A stretch of DNA of 25,814 nt. Origin: Clostridiales bacterium (GTDB taxonomy: Bacteria > Bacillota > Clostridia > Oscillospirales > Oscillospiraceae). The notes below the pieces were generated by a model. That model did not search any database, was not told where the DNA came from, and saw only the letters and a program-made list of their open reading frames with translations. This document shows, in pieces, positions 7,978-15,548 of the stretch. The stretch covers positions 4,784 to 30,597 of the forward strand of contig DYCR01000026.1 in the NCBI GenBank assembly GCA_019418025.1. Reading direction: 5' to 3'. Both the position numbers and the translations under genes were made by a program. Position 1 is the first letter of the stretch; each line of letters starts with the position of its first letter.

Positions 7978-9873
7978 TTAGATGCCCAGAGCGGAACGCT
8001 TGGACTCGATACATTCGATCATCTTATCGCCCAGCTTTTCGATGTCGGTCTCGACGGTGAAGTTGGCCTCGACCCACTTCTTGATGCCGTCCTCGCCGGT
8101 CAGCCACTGGCGGATCTCGGAGGAGCCGCTGACGTAGGGATCGACACCGAGGAAGGTGTCAAGACCGGTGGCGACAACGTAGTTGCCGATGGAGACGGCC
8201 TTCTCGGACATCCACTCGGGAGCGCAGCCCACAACGGGCAGCTGTGCGATGGGGATGCCGGAGTCCTTGGACAGCTCGGAGGCCAGAATCAGCATACGGG
8301 AGATATCAACGCAGGAGCCCATGTGCAGGACAGGGGGGATGTTTGCCAGCTCACAGACACGCTTCAGACCGGCACCGCAGTACTCCTTGGCCATGACCGG
8401 GTCCAAAAGACCGGCCTTGGCGGCAGCCTGAGCCGAGCAGCCGGAAACGATGATGATGATATCGTTTGCGATCAGCTTCTTCATCAGCTCGATGTGCGCA
8501 TAGTCGGGGCGGATCTTGGGGTTGTTGCAGCCGACCATGGCAACGGCACCCCGCAGGACACCGGAGGTCACGCACTCCAGCAGGGGCTTGGTGGTGCCGA
8601 AGGTATCGACCTGAGAGTTTGCAACACCATCCAGAACCTTGACAATGGCCTCGACAGAATAACCCACACGGGCGTTGGTTTTCTGGTCGGGGATGTTGAC
8701 AAGCTCGGCCTTGCGGTTGACGAAGTTCTCGACAGCCATCTTCACGATCGCCTTTGCGTTTTCGCCGGCGGATTCTGCGCTGAACTGAACGAACTCAGAA
8801 TCGGGGATGCGGGCAATGGGGGAGGTGGTGACGAACTTGGTGTGGAAGCACTTGGACAGGGGGCCCAGTGCCGGGAAGATACATTGGACGTCCACGACGA
8901 TGGCTTCACATGCGCCGGTGAGGACCACATTTTCCTGACTGAGGAAGTTGCCGGCCATGGGGATGCCGTGACGCATGGCGACCTCGTTGGCGGTGCAGCA
9001 CACGCCGGCGATGTTAATGCCCTTGGCACCAACGGATTTGGCCAGGGCAATCATTTCGGGATCATTTGCATAGTGGACGATCATTTCAGAAAGGGAGGGA
9101 TCGTGGCCATGGACGATGATGTTGACCATGTCCTTCTCCATAACACCGATGTTGGCAGTGGTGTCAACGGGCTTGGGGGTGCCGAACAGAACGTCGGAGA
9201 ACTCGGTGCCCATCATGGAGCCGCCCCAACCGTCGGACAGGCCGACACGCAGGGACTGGTGGATCAGTGCCTCAGGCATGGAAGAACAACCCATGTGGGT
9301 CATGTGCAGAGAACGGGAAACCTCACGGTCGATGGCCTCGGGCTGCAGACCGGCATCCTCCCACAGCTTCTGGGTATGCTCGGGTGCGCGCTTGAGGAAG
9401 TTCTGGTAGCCGAAGGGCTTGCCGTATTCCATCAGACCGGCAACGGCGACCTCGTGAGCCAGCTCGTAGATGTCCTTGTCCTCGGTCTGGATGCCCCACT
9501 CCTTGGCGATGCGGATGAGCTTATCGGGGTCCTTGACCTGATAGCTGCCGTCGGGGCTGGTCTGGTGCAGGACGTGCATGATCTCACGGCCGTGGTCGGA
9601 GTGAGCAGCGGCGCCGCCGGCGGTGAACTTCAGGTAGTTACGGCCGACAATGCCGTGAACGTCACAGCCGCAGATACCGCGGGGTGCCTTGGGGGTGATG
9701 CGACATGGGCCCATGGAGCAGATCCGGCAGCAGGTGCCGGCTTCACCGAAGCCACAGTGAGGGGTCTGGTTCTTGACGCGCTGCTGCCAGGAGTCAGCGC
9801 CGACCTTCTTGCCGTTTTCCAGCAAGGAATTGGTTGCCGCTTCCAGTTCTTCAACAGTGATTAAGCGATCCAA
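7978..9873 (-). CDS. cooS: Anaerobic Ni-containing carbon monoxide dehydrogenase catalytic subunit
   Basis: Interconverts CO and CO2; in the ACS complex (where it is called AcsA) it feeds CO through a tunnel to AcsB. 631 aa, full length. The D- and B-cluster cysteines are in the N-terminal block PHCGFGEAGTCCRICSMGPC (C40, C48, C49, C52, C57) plus C68/C70. The C-cluster set is complete: VHGHDPSLSE (His), GVCCTANE, QCIFPALG, GCNNPK, SGCSAQA, GSCVDISR, and the APEWMSEK lysine region. The start is a TTG (9871-9873) with a perfect AGGAGG 8 nt upstream; there is no competing ATG. First gene of the cooS-cooC-acsB operon, preceded by a near-consensus promoter and a leader of about 100 nt. Confidence 0.97.
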   Translation of the reverse strand: MDRLITVEELEAATNSLLENGKKVGADSWQQRVKNQTPHCGFGEAGTCCRICSMGPCRITPKAPRGICGCDVHGIVGRNYLKFTAGGAAAHSDHGREIMHVLHQTSPDGSYQVKDPDKLIRIAKEWGIQTEDKDIYELAHEVAVAGLMEYGKPFGYQNFLKRAPEHTQKLWEDAGLQPEAIDREVSRSLHMTHMGCSSMPEALIHQSLRVGLSDGWGGSMMGTEFSDVLFGTPKPVDTTANIGVMEKDMVNIIVHGHDPSLSEMIVHYANDPEMIALAKSVGAKGINIAGVCCTANEVAMRHGIPMAGNFLSQENVVLTGACEAIVVDVQCIFPALGPLSKCFHTKFVTTSPIARIPDSEFVQFSAESAGENAKAIVKMAVENFVNRKAELVNIPDQKTNARVGYSVEAIVKVLDGVANSQVDTFGTTKPLLECVTSGVLRGAVAMVGCNNPKIRPDYAHIELMKKLIANDIIIIVSGCSAQAAAKAGLLDPVMAKEYCGAGLKRVCELANIPPVLHMGSCVDISRMLILASELSKDSGIPIAQLPVVGCAPEWMSEKAVSIGNYVVATGLDTFLGVDPYVSGSSEIRQWLTGEDGIKKWVEANFTVETDIEKLGDKMIECIESKRSALGI

Positions 9874-9976
9874 TTGTAATTCCTCCTAAGTAAGTAATAA
9901 AAAAATATGTGGTCTGATACATTTGCCAGCGGAACTGGAACAAACGAAATTTCCGCACATACTGTGTATCGATATC

Positions 9977-10005
9977 ATTTTATTCATTACTTTGCTGAAA
10001 GTCAA
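9977..10005 (-). promoter_or_regulatory. Sigma-A promoter of the cooS-cooC-acsB operon
   Basis: On the minus strand TTGACT (10000-10005), 17-bp spacer, TAAAAT (9977-9982), giving a leader of about 97 nt before the cooS TTG. Just downstream of the -10 lies the 8-bp palindrome TATCGATA, a possible but unproven operator. No strong terminator separates this region from DUF3786, so some read-through from upstream is also possible. Confidence 0.75.
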
Positions 10006-10117
10006 TCGGTGTTTTGACCATATTTTTTGTTTATTTTTCTATCCCCTGAGGGAGGATTGGAAAAGGGGAGGCTATTTTAGGTAAAAATGTATCGAAAAGA
10101 AGATGAAATGATAAATT

Positions 10118-10744
10118 TTAACAGTTTATGAACGACAAAAGTCGGTTTTGCAAAATGCCGAGAGCGTAGTACATCGTTTCATATTTTAGATAAAAAAGTG
10201 CGTTTTTATCCCAAAGGTATCGGAGTCGGGCAGGGAAATCCTCATCTGAATGCCAGAATTGCAGAACCACGGGCATATCCGGAAAAAATGGAATTTTATA
10301 AGAAATGTCGCCACCGGGGAAGGGCTCGCCCCCGAGACGGGTACAGGCGCGGCAGAGCAGCCGGGGGTCAAGGTCAACGGCAAGCTCCAACGCAGAGGGA
10401 GGCCCGTCCTCCAGCAGGCGGGTGTGAAACAGATGCCCGAAATTTGCCATGGAGAGGAAGGTGCCGGACAGGCTGCGGCAGGCATCGGCATCGCACAGAT
10501 AATCAAAAACGGTGAGCCGGTCACAGGGCTCGGTGCCGGGGATATAGGTGCCGTCGGGGGATGACCAGCTCAGGTCCCCGGTTTTACGGTGGATGCGGCA
10601 GGTCCGGTCCAGAACGGGCAGGTACAGGTAGGTCCGGTCGAAGGTGACGGGGGATTTTCGGATGATCTCCGATTGGTCGTAGGTCAGGAATTTTTGCTGA
10701 GCCTTGGCCGCAAGGGTCTGATAATTGTCGGTTTTTGGTGGCAC
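10118..10744 (-). CDS. DUF3786 domain protein
   Basis: Unknown function. 208 aa, soluble, no signal peptide or membrane segment. The C-terminal half (FPGGDISYKIPFFPDMP, VVLQFWHSDEDFPA, LWDKNALFYLKYETMYYALG) matches what I know of the DUF3786 family, found in anaerobic clostridia and some archaea. In that family I see a pattern of aromatic and acidic residues but no catalytic motif. I start it at the GTG at 10742-10744, 6 nt after GAGGTG; an in-frame GTG nine bases earlier overlaps the ribosome site itself. It lies between the phosphoribosyltransferase and the CODH/ACS operon, on the same strand as both. A role linked to CODH/ACS is inference from position only. The T run of the upstream terminator directly touches its ribosome site, so its expression probably depends on read-through. 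Confidence 0.72.
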   Translation of the reverse strand: MPPKTDNYQTLAAKAQQKFLTYDQSEIIRKSPVTFDRTYLYLPVLDRTCRIHRKTGDLSWSSPDGTYIPGTEPCDRLTVFDYLCDADACRSLSGTFLSMANFGHLFHTRLLEDGPPSALELAVDLDPRLLCRACTRLGGEPFPGGDISYKIPFFPDMPVVLQFWHSDEDFPARLRYLWDKNALFYLKYETMYYALGILQNRLLSFINC

Positions 10745-10756
10745 AGGTATCACCTC

Positions 10757-10786
10757 AAAAAAGGGCGCACCCGTCGGTGCGCCCTT
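10757..10786 (-). terminator. Rho-independent terminator after the phosphoribosyltransferase gene
   Basis: Stem AAGGGCGCAC / GTGCGCCCTT (10761-10770 with 10777-10786), 6-nt loop, then six T on the minus strand. The T run is followed at once by GAGGTG, the ribosome site of the DUF3786 gene. Confidence 0.9.
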
Positions 10787-10794
10787 TGTATTAT

Positions 10795-11349
10795 TTAGTC
10801 CATGATGGTTCCGTCGGGGTGGAACAGGGGGAGCTTTTCCAGATAGATCAGGTCCGGACGGTCCTGAGCCTCGCCCTCGGCAAGGATCGCCATACGGCCG
10901 CAGATGCTGCCGCCGGCCTTCTCGACAAGGGCCTCCAGTGCAGAAAGACTCTCGCCGGTGGAGATCACGTCATCGACAATGAGGACCCGCTTGCCCTTCA
11001 TCAATGCAGCATCGGCACCGTCCAGATACAGGTGCTGCTCCTTGGCGGTGGTGATGGAGTGGACCGAAACATCCAGAATGTCACGCATATAGAGCTTGGG
11101 GCCCTTCCGCGCCAGAATGTATTTGGGGTCGCCGTGCTGACGGGCCATCTCGTGAGCCAGAGGGATGCCCTTGGCCTCGGCGGTGATGATATAGTCGTAC
11201 TCAGGGGCTTTTTTCAGAAGATCACGGGCGCAGGCAACGGTGAGCTCCTGGTCACCAAAAATGACAAAGCCTGCAATGGAAAGGGTATCGGAGACCTTGC
11301 AGATGGGCAGGTCACGTTCCAGACCGGCAACGGTCATACGATGATACAT
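10795..11349 (-). CDS. Purine-type phosphoribosyltransferase (adenine/xanthine PRTase family)
   Basis: Type I phosphoribosyltransferase, 184 aa, likely salvaging a purine base with PRPP to give the nucleotide; cytoplasmic. The PRPP motif VLIVDDVISTGES is at about 122-134, preceded by the ITAEAKGIPLAHEMAR base-side segment and YILARKGPKLYM typical of adenine/xanthine PRTase-like proteins (COG0503). Which base it uses cannot be read from the motifs. The frame extends 50 codons further upstream, but the ATG at 11347-11349 has AAGGAG 8 nt before it and sits 34 nt after the expected transcription start, so I use it. It has a consensus promoter and its own terminator. No purine riboswitch is possible in so short a leader. 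It is divergent from the phage cassette. Confidence 0.88.
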   Translation of the reverse strand: MYHRMTVAGLERDLPICKVSDTLSIAGFVIFGDQELTVACARDLLKKAPEYDYIITAEAKGIPLAHEMARQHGDPKYILARKGPKLYMRDILDVSVHSITTAKEQHLYLDGADAALMKGKRVLIVDDVISTGESLSALEALVEKAGGSICGRMAILAEGEAQDRPDLIYLEKLPLFHPDGTIMD

Positions 11350-11389
11350 AGTTAATACTCCTTTTGGGCAGAGCCCAGTTGATAGATTT

Positions 11390-11417
11390 ATTATAGCGCA
11401 GCCCGGGGATTTGTCAA
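11390..11417 (-). promoter_or_regulatory. Consensus sigma-A promoter of the phosphoribosyltransferase gene
   Basis: Perfect TTGACA (11412-11417), 16-bp spacer, perfect TATAAT (11390-11395) on the minus strand. The strongest promoter in the window by sequence. Confidence 0.85.
11403..11412. repeat. Left copy of a 10-bp direct repeat flanking the phage cassette
   Basis: CCGGGGATTT here recurs at 18429-18438, on the other side of the phage cassette, in the same orientation. It overlaps the spacer and first -35 base of the phosphoribosyltransferase promoter. It could be a remnant attachment core or a chance match. Confidence 0.3.
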
Positions 11418-11441
11418 GAATCGGCTGGAAAAGCCGGAGCC

Positions 11442-11480
11442 GTTGCATGGTGATGTGCAACATCGGGGGGATTTGAACCC
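11442..11480. repeat. Inverted repeat and tRNA T-arm-like motif before the phage cassette
   Basis: GTTGCA / TGCAAC arms (11442-11447 with 11456-11461) with an 8-nt loop are followed by GGGATTTGAACCC (11468-11480), the complement of a tRNA T-arm (GGGTTCAAATCCC). Only three T-stem pairs are intact and no tRNA body is visible. It may be an integration-site relic or an operator between the divergent genes. Confidence 0.3.
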
Positions 11481-11503
11481 AGAGTTGAAAGGAGGGCAAG
11501 GGG

Positions 11504-11836
11504 TTGGAGCGACAAGATCATCAGGGCTCGTCCCTGAAGCAGCGAATCAGGCAGGGTCAGATCCGCAAGGAGGACGTGACCCGGCGGCTGGCAGAGCTGG
11601 CATTCGGAAAGCCCAACGACTGTGTGCGGCTGGCACTGGAGGAAATGCCGAATCTGGGAGGACTGGATTTGAGCTTGCTCAGTGAGATCAAGCGCAGCGA
11701 AAAGGGCATGGTGGAGATCAAGCTGATCGATCGGCTGAAGGCACTGGAGCAGCTGTCTGCATCCACAGAGGGCAGCGACACGCAGGTGGAGGAGCTGATC
11801 CAAGCACTGCAAGCCTCAGTTGAGGAGCAGCCATGA
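11504..11836 (+). CDS. Phage small terminase-like protein
   Basis: 110-aa acidic, helical protein directly before the large terminase. The segment VTRRLAELAFGKPNDCVRLALEE followed by LDLSLLSEIKRSEKGMVEIKLIDRLKALEQL is a pattern I associate with proteins preceding terL in clostridial prophages. The position fits a small terminase subunit (DNA recognition for packaging), but no clear helix-turn-helix is visible. The start is a TTG (11504-11506) with GGAGG 8 nt upstream. Its TGA overlaps the terL ATG (ATGA), implying coupled translation. Family by context; moderate confidence. Confidence 0.65.
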   Translation: MERQDHQGSSLKQRIRQGQIRKEDVTRRLAELAFGKPNDCVRLALEEMPNLGGLDLSLLSEIKRSEKGMVEIKLIDRLKALEQLSASTEGSDTQVEELIQALQASVEEQP

Positions 11837-13086
11837 GGTACACGGGATTTTCCCCAAAGCAGAAATGCGCCATGAACTGGTGGATGCCCGGGAGCCCCTA
11901 TGAGCAATACGAGGCCATCGTCTGCGACGGGGCGGTGCGCTCGGGAAAGACCCTTGCCATGGGGCTGGGCTTCTTCCTGTGGGCGCAGTGCTGCTTTTCC
12001 GGCAGGAAATTTGCCCTGTGCGGAAAGACCATCGCAGCCCTGAGGCGGAACATGCTGTCGGACATCCTGCCGCAGCTGGGGGCCATGGGGGCAAAATGGA
12101 AGGAAAAACGGACGGAGAATCTGGTGCGGATGACCTTTGCAGGGCATACGAACGAATACTACATTTTCGGCGGACGAGACGAAAGCTCGGCGGCGCTGAT
12201 CCAAGGCATGACCCTTGCGGGGGTATTGTTCGACGAGGTGGTGCTGATGCCGAAAAGCTTCGTGGAGCAGGCCTGCGCAAGATGCTCGGTCACGGGCAGC
12301 AGGCTGTGGTTCAACTGCAATCCGGCAGGCCCCAGTCACTGGTTTTACAAGCAGTGGATTCTGGAGGCACAGGAACGCAACTGCATGCATCTACATTTTC
12401 TGATGGAGGACAACCCATCATTGTCAGAGCAGATCCGCAGGCGCTATCAGCGGCTGTACTCCGGCGTGTTTTACAGACGGTTCGTACTGGGGCAATGGGC
12501 GCAGGCCGAGGGCAGGGTCTATGATTTCTTTGAGCCGGATATGGTTCAGCCGGTGCCGGCGGGAGGGTTTGAAAAATGGTACATCTCCTGCGACTACGGC
12601 ACGGTGAACCCCACGAGCATGGGGCTGTGGGGCTTACAGGACGGGATATGGTACCGGGTGAAGGAATTCTACTTCGCATCCCGGCGGGAGATGCGGCAGA
12701 TGACCGACGGGGAGTATGCCGAGGCCATGAAAAAACTGGCAGAGGGGAAACCCATTGCGGCGGTCATCGTAGATCCGTCGGCGGCAAGCTTCATCAGGGT
12801 GCTTCGGAAGGAAGGCTGGAATGTCAGGCAGGCAAAAAATGATGTGCTGTCGGGTATCCGGGCCACGGCGCAGCTGCTCAAAAGCGGAAAGATCGTCATC
12901 TGCGACAGCTGCGGTGACTGTCTGAGGGAGATGGAGGAATATGTGTGGGATCTGAAGTCCGACACCAAGGACAAGGTCAAGAAGGAGCATGACCACGCCA
13001 TGGATGACATGCGGTATTTCGTCAGCACGGTGCTGTGCGCAAGCCCTGCCGGGTTTGCTGTCAGCAGCGTCCGGCGGCGGAGTTGA
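11833..13086 (+). CDS. terL: Phage terminase large subunit
   Basis: Packaging motor ATPase and nuclease that cuts concatemeric phage DNA and pumps it into the prohead. 417 aa, full length for this class. ATPase domain: Walker A CDGAVRSGKT (31-40), Walker B VLFDEV (131-136) and the coupling motif FNCNPAGP (about 160-167). RNase H-like nuclease domain: SCDYGTVNPTSMG (D254), VIVDPSAASF (D314) and DHAMDDMRY (D391/D392), so all three acidic residues are kept and the enzyme looks functional. It overlaps the preceding gene by 4 bp. No frameshift or stop. Confidence 0.95.
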   Translation: MRYTGFSPKQKCAMNWWMPGSPYEQYEAIVCDGAVRSGKTLAMGLGFFLWAQCCFSGRKFALCGKTIAALRRNMLSDILPQLGAMGAKWKEKRTENLVRMTFAGHTNEYYIFGGRDESSAALIQGMTLAGVLFDEVVLMPKSFVEQACARCSVTGSRLWFNCNPAGPSHWFYKQWILEAQERNCMHLHFLMEDNPSLSEQIRRRYQRLYSGVFYRRFVLGQWAQAEGRVYDFFEPDMVQPVPAGGFEKWYISCDYGTVNPTSMGLWGLQDGIWYRVKEFYFASRREMRQMTDGEYAEAMKKLAEGKPIAAVIVDPSAASFIRVLRKEGWNVRQAKNDVLSGIRATAQLLKSGKIVICDSCGDCLREMEEYVWDLKSDTKDKVKKEHDHAMDDMRYFVSTVLCASPAGFAVSSVRRRS

Positions 13087-13103
13087 GAAAGGAGCGATGT
13101 AAC

Positions 13104-14252
13104 ATGTTAAAGCGGAAAAAGGACGGCGGGCCTCTGGCGGCCAGCTGCCAGATCCGCTCGGCAAACAGCCACCCCTTTGGAAACCTGAGGGGGTACATCC
13201 CTCTGGGCGGAGGGGAGGAACGGATCTATCAGCAGATCCGAGAGGCACTGCCGGCACTGGATGCGGCGGTGGGGAAGCTGGTACGGCTGTCCGGCGGCTT
13301 TGAGGTGAAATGCGGTTCGGAGGCGGCCACGAAAAAATTGCAGCATTTTCTGAAAACCGTGAACTGCGGACGGGGGCAGGTTGGGATCGACAGCTTCCTG
13401 ACAGCCTATATGGACAGCCTGCTGGTCTATGGCAGGGCAGTGGGAGAAATGGTGGTCTCCGGCGGCCGCATGAGGGCGGTGTGCTGGGGAGACGTGACCC
13501 AGCTGGAGATCAGTGACGGGGGTTCCGGACTGGAGGTGGAGCTGTGCGGACGGGATGAGCGTGGGGAGGTCCATCCTCTGCCCTATCAGAATCTTCTGGT
13601 ATTCACTACACTGAAGCCGGAGCCGGAGCATCCTTACGGGGTGAGCCTGTTCAGAGGAATGCCGTTCATGGCCGAGATCCTGCTGAAGATCTACCAGACC
13701 ATCGGGGTGAACTGGGAGCGGGCAGGAAACGTCCGGTACAGCGTGATCTGCAAAAACGATGACAGCATGGATGCCGCCACGGCGCAGGAACGGGGCAACC
13801 AGATCGCCGCAGAATGGGCCAGAGCCATGGAGGATGGAAAAAACGGCATGGTTCGGGACTTTGTGGCGGTGGGGGATGTGGAGATCAAGGTCATCGGAAG
13901 CGAAAGCCCGATCCTCGATTCACAGGTCCCGGTTCGGCAGATCATGGAGCAGCTGATCGCAAAGACCGGTCTGCCGCCGTTTTTACTGGGCTTCAGCTGG
14001 AGCACCACGGAGCGCATGTGCACGCAGCAGGCGGATCTGCTGACCAGTGAGCTGTGGGCCCTGAGGCGGACGGTTGAGCCGGCACTGGAGAAAATATGCA
14101 GGACATATCTTGCGCTTGAAGGGATGGAGCCGAGGGTGGAGATCCTCTGGAACGATATCAGCTTGCAGGACATCACGCAGGAGGCAAGGGCCGGCCTGTA
14201 TCAGGCGCAGGCAGCAGCTGCACTGGCAGGTGCAGACAAAGGAGGTCAGTAA
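13104..14252 (+). CDS. Phage portal protein
   Basis: Dodecameric ring through which DNA enters the capsid. 382 aa. Placed by position after terL and by family-like segments: MDSLLVYGRAVGEMVV, a wing-like beta region with VFTTLKPEPEHPYGVSLFRG, and the helical IMEQLIAKTGLPPFLLGFSW then TSELWALRRTVEPALEKI typical of HK97/SPP1-type portals. The start is the ATG at 13104, 9-10 nt after AAAGGAG; a longer in-frame start lies inside terL and lacks a ribosome site. The C-terminus is shorter than in many portals, but the core looks complete. Confidence 0.85.
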   Translation: MLKRKKDGGPLAASCQIRSANSHPFGNLRGYIPLGGGEERIYQQIREALPALDAAVGKLVRLSGGFEVKCGSEAATKKLQHFLKTVNCGRGQVGIDSFLTAYMDSLLVYGRAVGEMVVSGGRMRAVCWGDVTQLEISDGGSGLEVELCGRDERGEVHPLPYQNLLVFTTLKPEPEHPYGVSLFRGMPFMAEILLKIYQTIGVNWERAGNVRYSVICKNDDSMDAATAQERGNQIAAEWARAMEDGKNGMVRDFVAVGDVEIKVIGSESPILDSQVPVRQIMEQLIAKTGLPPFLLGFSWSTTERMCTQQADLLTSELWALRRTVEPALEKICRTYLALEGMEPRVEILWNDISLQDITQEARAGLYQAQAAAALAGADKGGQ

Positions 14253-14254
14253 CA

Positions 14255-15148
14255 ATGGATATTCAAAAGGCAAGTCAGGCTGTGGGCAGCGGTACCCCTA
14301 CCGAGCAGCAGCTGGCGGCAATCAACACGCAGGCAAGGGCAAGTCTGACACAGGAGCAGGTTTATGTATTCTCCCTGCGGCTGTGCGACGATCAGCTCGA
14401 TCGGGACTATGAGCGGTTCGACACGGAGGCCCTTGGGGAACTGGCAAAAATGTTTATCGGAAAAAGCGGGATCGTGGATCACAAATGGAGCTCGGAGGGG
14501 CAGCTTGCCAGAATCTTTGCCACGGAGGTGGTATGCCAAGAGGGCATCAGCTTCATCAAGGCATGGGCGTACATCCGAAGGGGCGGCGCCGGAGACGAGT
14601 GGATCGCCGACATTGAGGCGGGCATCAAAAAGGAAGTCTCGGTGGGGTGCGCCATGGGAGAAAGCATCTGCTCGGTCTGCGGACAGGTCTACGGCAGCTG
14701 CGGTCACGCCAAGGGTGAGATCTATGACGGGCAGGTATGCTGCGCGATTTTGAGAAATCCGGTGGATGCATATGAATTTTCCTTTGTGGCGGTGCCGGCA
14801 CAGCCCAATGCGGGGGTGCTGAAGGGATTGCGCAAGGGGAAGGTCAGTCTGAAGGAGCTGGCGGATGCCCATGGGGCTCAGGAGGAATTCCGGGTGATGT
14901 TTAAGATGGCTCAGCTGGGACAGCAGTATGCAAAGGCACTGGAGGATGAAGTGGTACGGCTGTGCTTATCACTGGACATCGGCGTGGAAGAGCAGATCCT
15001 GCGCTCGGCGGCGCAGAAAATGGCGCCGGAGGAGCTGATGCGGTTCAAGGAGGCACTGGGGGAGCAGATGGTCAAGCACTATCCGGTGCAGATGCAGCTG
15101 AGCTGCACCAAGACTGAGCGATCCGTGGAAAGCGATTATCTGATTTGA
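14255..15148 (+). CDS. Phage prohead maturation protease
   Basis: Herpesvirus-assemblin/HK97-like serine protease that trims capsid and scaffold during prohead maturation; 297 aa. Candidate catalytic residues are H76 in GIVDHKWSS and S129 in KKEVSVGCAMG, in the usual order and context. A Cys/His knuckle CSVCGQVYGSCGH (139-151), common in clostridial phage proteases of this type, follows. EFSFVAVPAQPNAGV ends the protease domain at about 187. The remaining roughly 110 residues are helical and could act as a built-in scaffold, which would explain the lack of a separate scaffold gene. ATG two bases after the portal stop, with a GGAGG site inside the portal end. Confidence 0.82.
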   Translation: MDIQKASQAVGSGTPTEQQLAAINTQARASLTQEQVYVFSLRLCDDQLDRDYERFDTEALGELAKMFIGKSGIVDHKWSSEGQLARIFATEVVCQEGISFIKAWAYIRRGGAGDEWIADIEAGIKKEVSVGCAMGESICSVCGQVYGSCGHAKGEIYDGQVCCAILRNPVDAYEFSFVAVPAQPNAGVLKGLRKGKVSLKELADAHGAQEEFRVMFKMAQLGQQYAKALEDEVVRLCLSLDIGVEEQILRSAAQKMAPEELMRFKEALGEQMVKHYPVQMQLSCTKTERSVESDYLI

Positions 15149-15195
15149 GTTTCACCGGGGAACCGGAGGACATATTTACAACAGGAGGGAACAAT

Positions 15196-15534
15196 ATGAA
15201 CGTATCTTTTGAGGGAATCGGTCATGTAAGCGCCACATTTGCAGCAGACACCGTCAAGGTGGGGACTGTGTGTAAAATGGCCCAGAACGGCAAGGTGGCC
15301 GGCTGTCAGGACGGAGAGGATTTCTGCGGCAAGATCGAATCTGTGCGCAGGGGCTTTGCCGGGGTACAGCTCCACGGCTTTGCAGAGGTGAGCTACTCCG
15401 GCACGGAGCTGAATGTGGGCAGATCCATTCTGGCTGCCGACGGCAAGGGCGGCGTGAAGAGTCACACGGCCGGAAAGTCCTATCTGATCGTCAGCGTGGA
15501 CACAGCATCCAAGACCGCAATCATCGAACTGTAA
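15196..15534 (+). CDS. Capsid decoration-like protein
   Basis: 112-aa small beta-rich protein between the protease and capsid genes, the usual place for a head decoration (cement) protein. Alternating glycine and beta-strand pattern (VGTVCKMAQNGKVAGCQDGEDFCGKI, shortened here to its features: an ATFAADTVKVGTV start and a TASKTAIIEL end) resembles DUF2190-type capsid proteins. No motif proves this. The start is the ATG at 15196, 7 nt after AGGAGG; the longer frame from 15145 has no ribosome site. Alternatively it could be an unrelated structural protein. Confidence 0.55.
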   Translation: MNVSFEGIGHVSATFAADTVKVGTVCKMAQNGKVAGCQDGEDFCGKIESVRRGFAGVQLHGFAEVSYSGTELNVGRSILAADGKGGVKSHTAGKSYLIVSVDTASKTAIIEL

Positions 15535-15548
15535 GGAGGAAACGGAAA

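Noticed and set aside
7300..9864. 854-codon open frame on the plus strand opposite cooS and cooC
   Set aside because: The minus strand encodes two unmistakable enzymes with complete metal-ligand motifs. The plus frame is rich in Gly, Asp, Val and His, as expected of the complement of a GC-rich coding strand, and has no recognisable domain.
11350..11389. Purine riboswitch ahead of the phosphoribosyltransferase
   Set aside because: The leader from the consensus promoter is only about 34 nt, too short for any purine aptamer.
11460..11485. Complete tRNA gene on the minus strand
   Set aside because: Only a T-arm-like 13-mer with three stem pairs is present; there is no matching acceptor, D- or anticodon arm on the upstream side, which is coding sequence.
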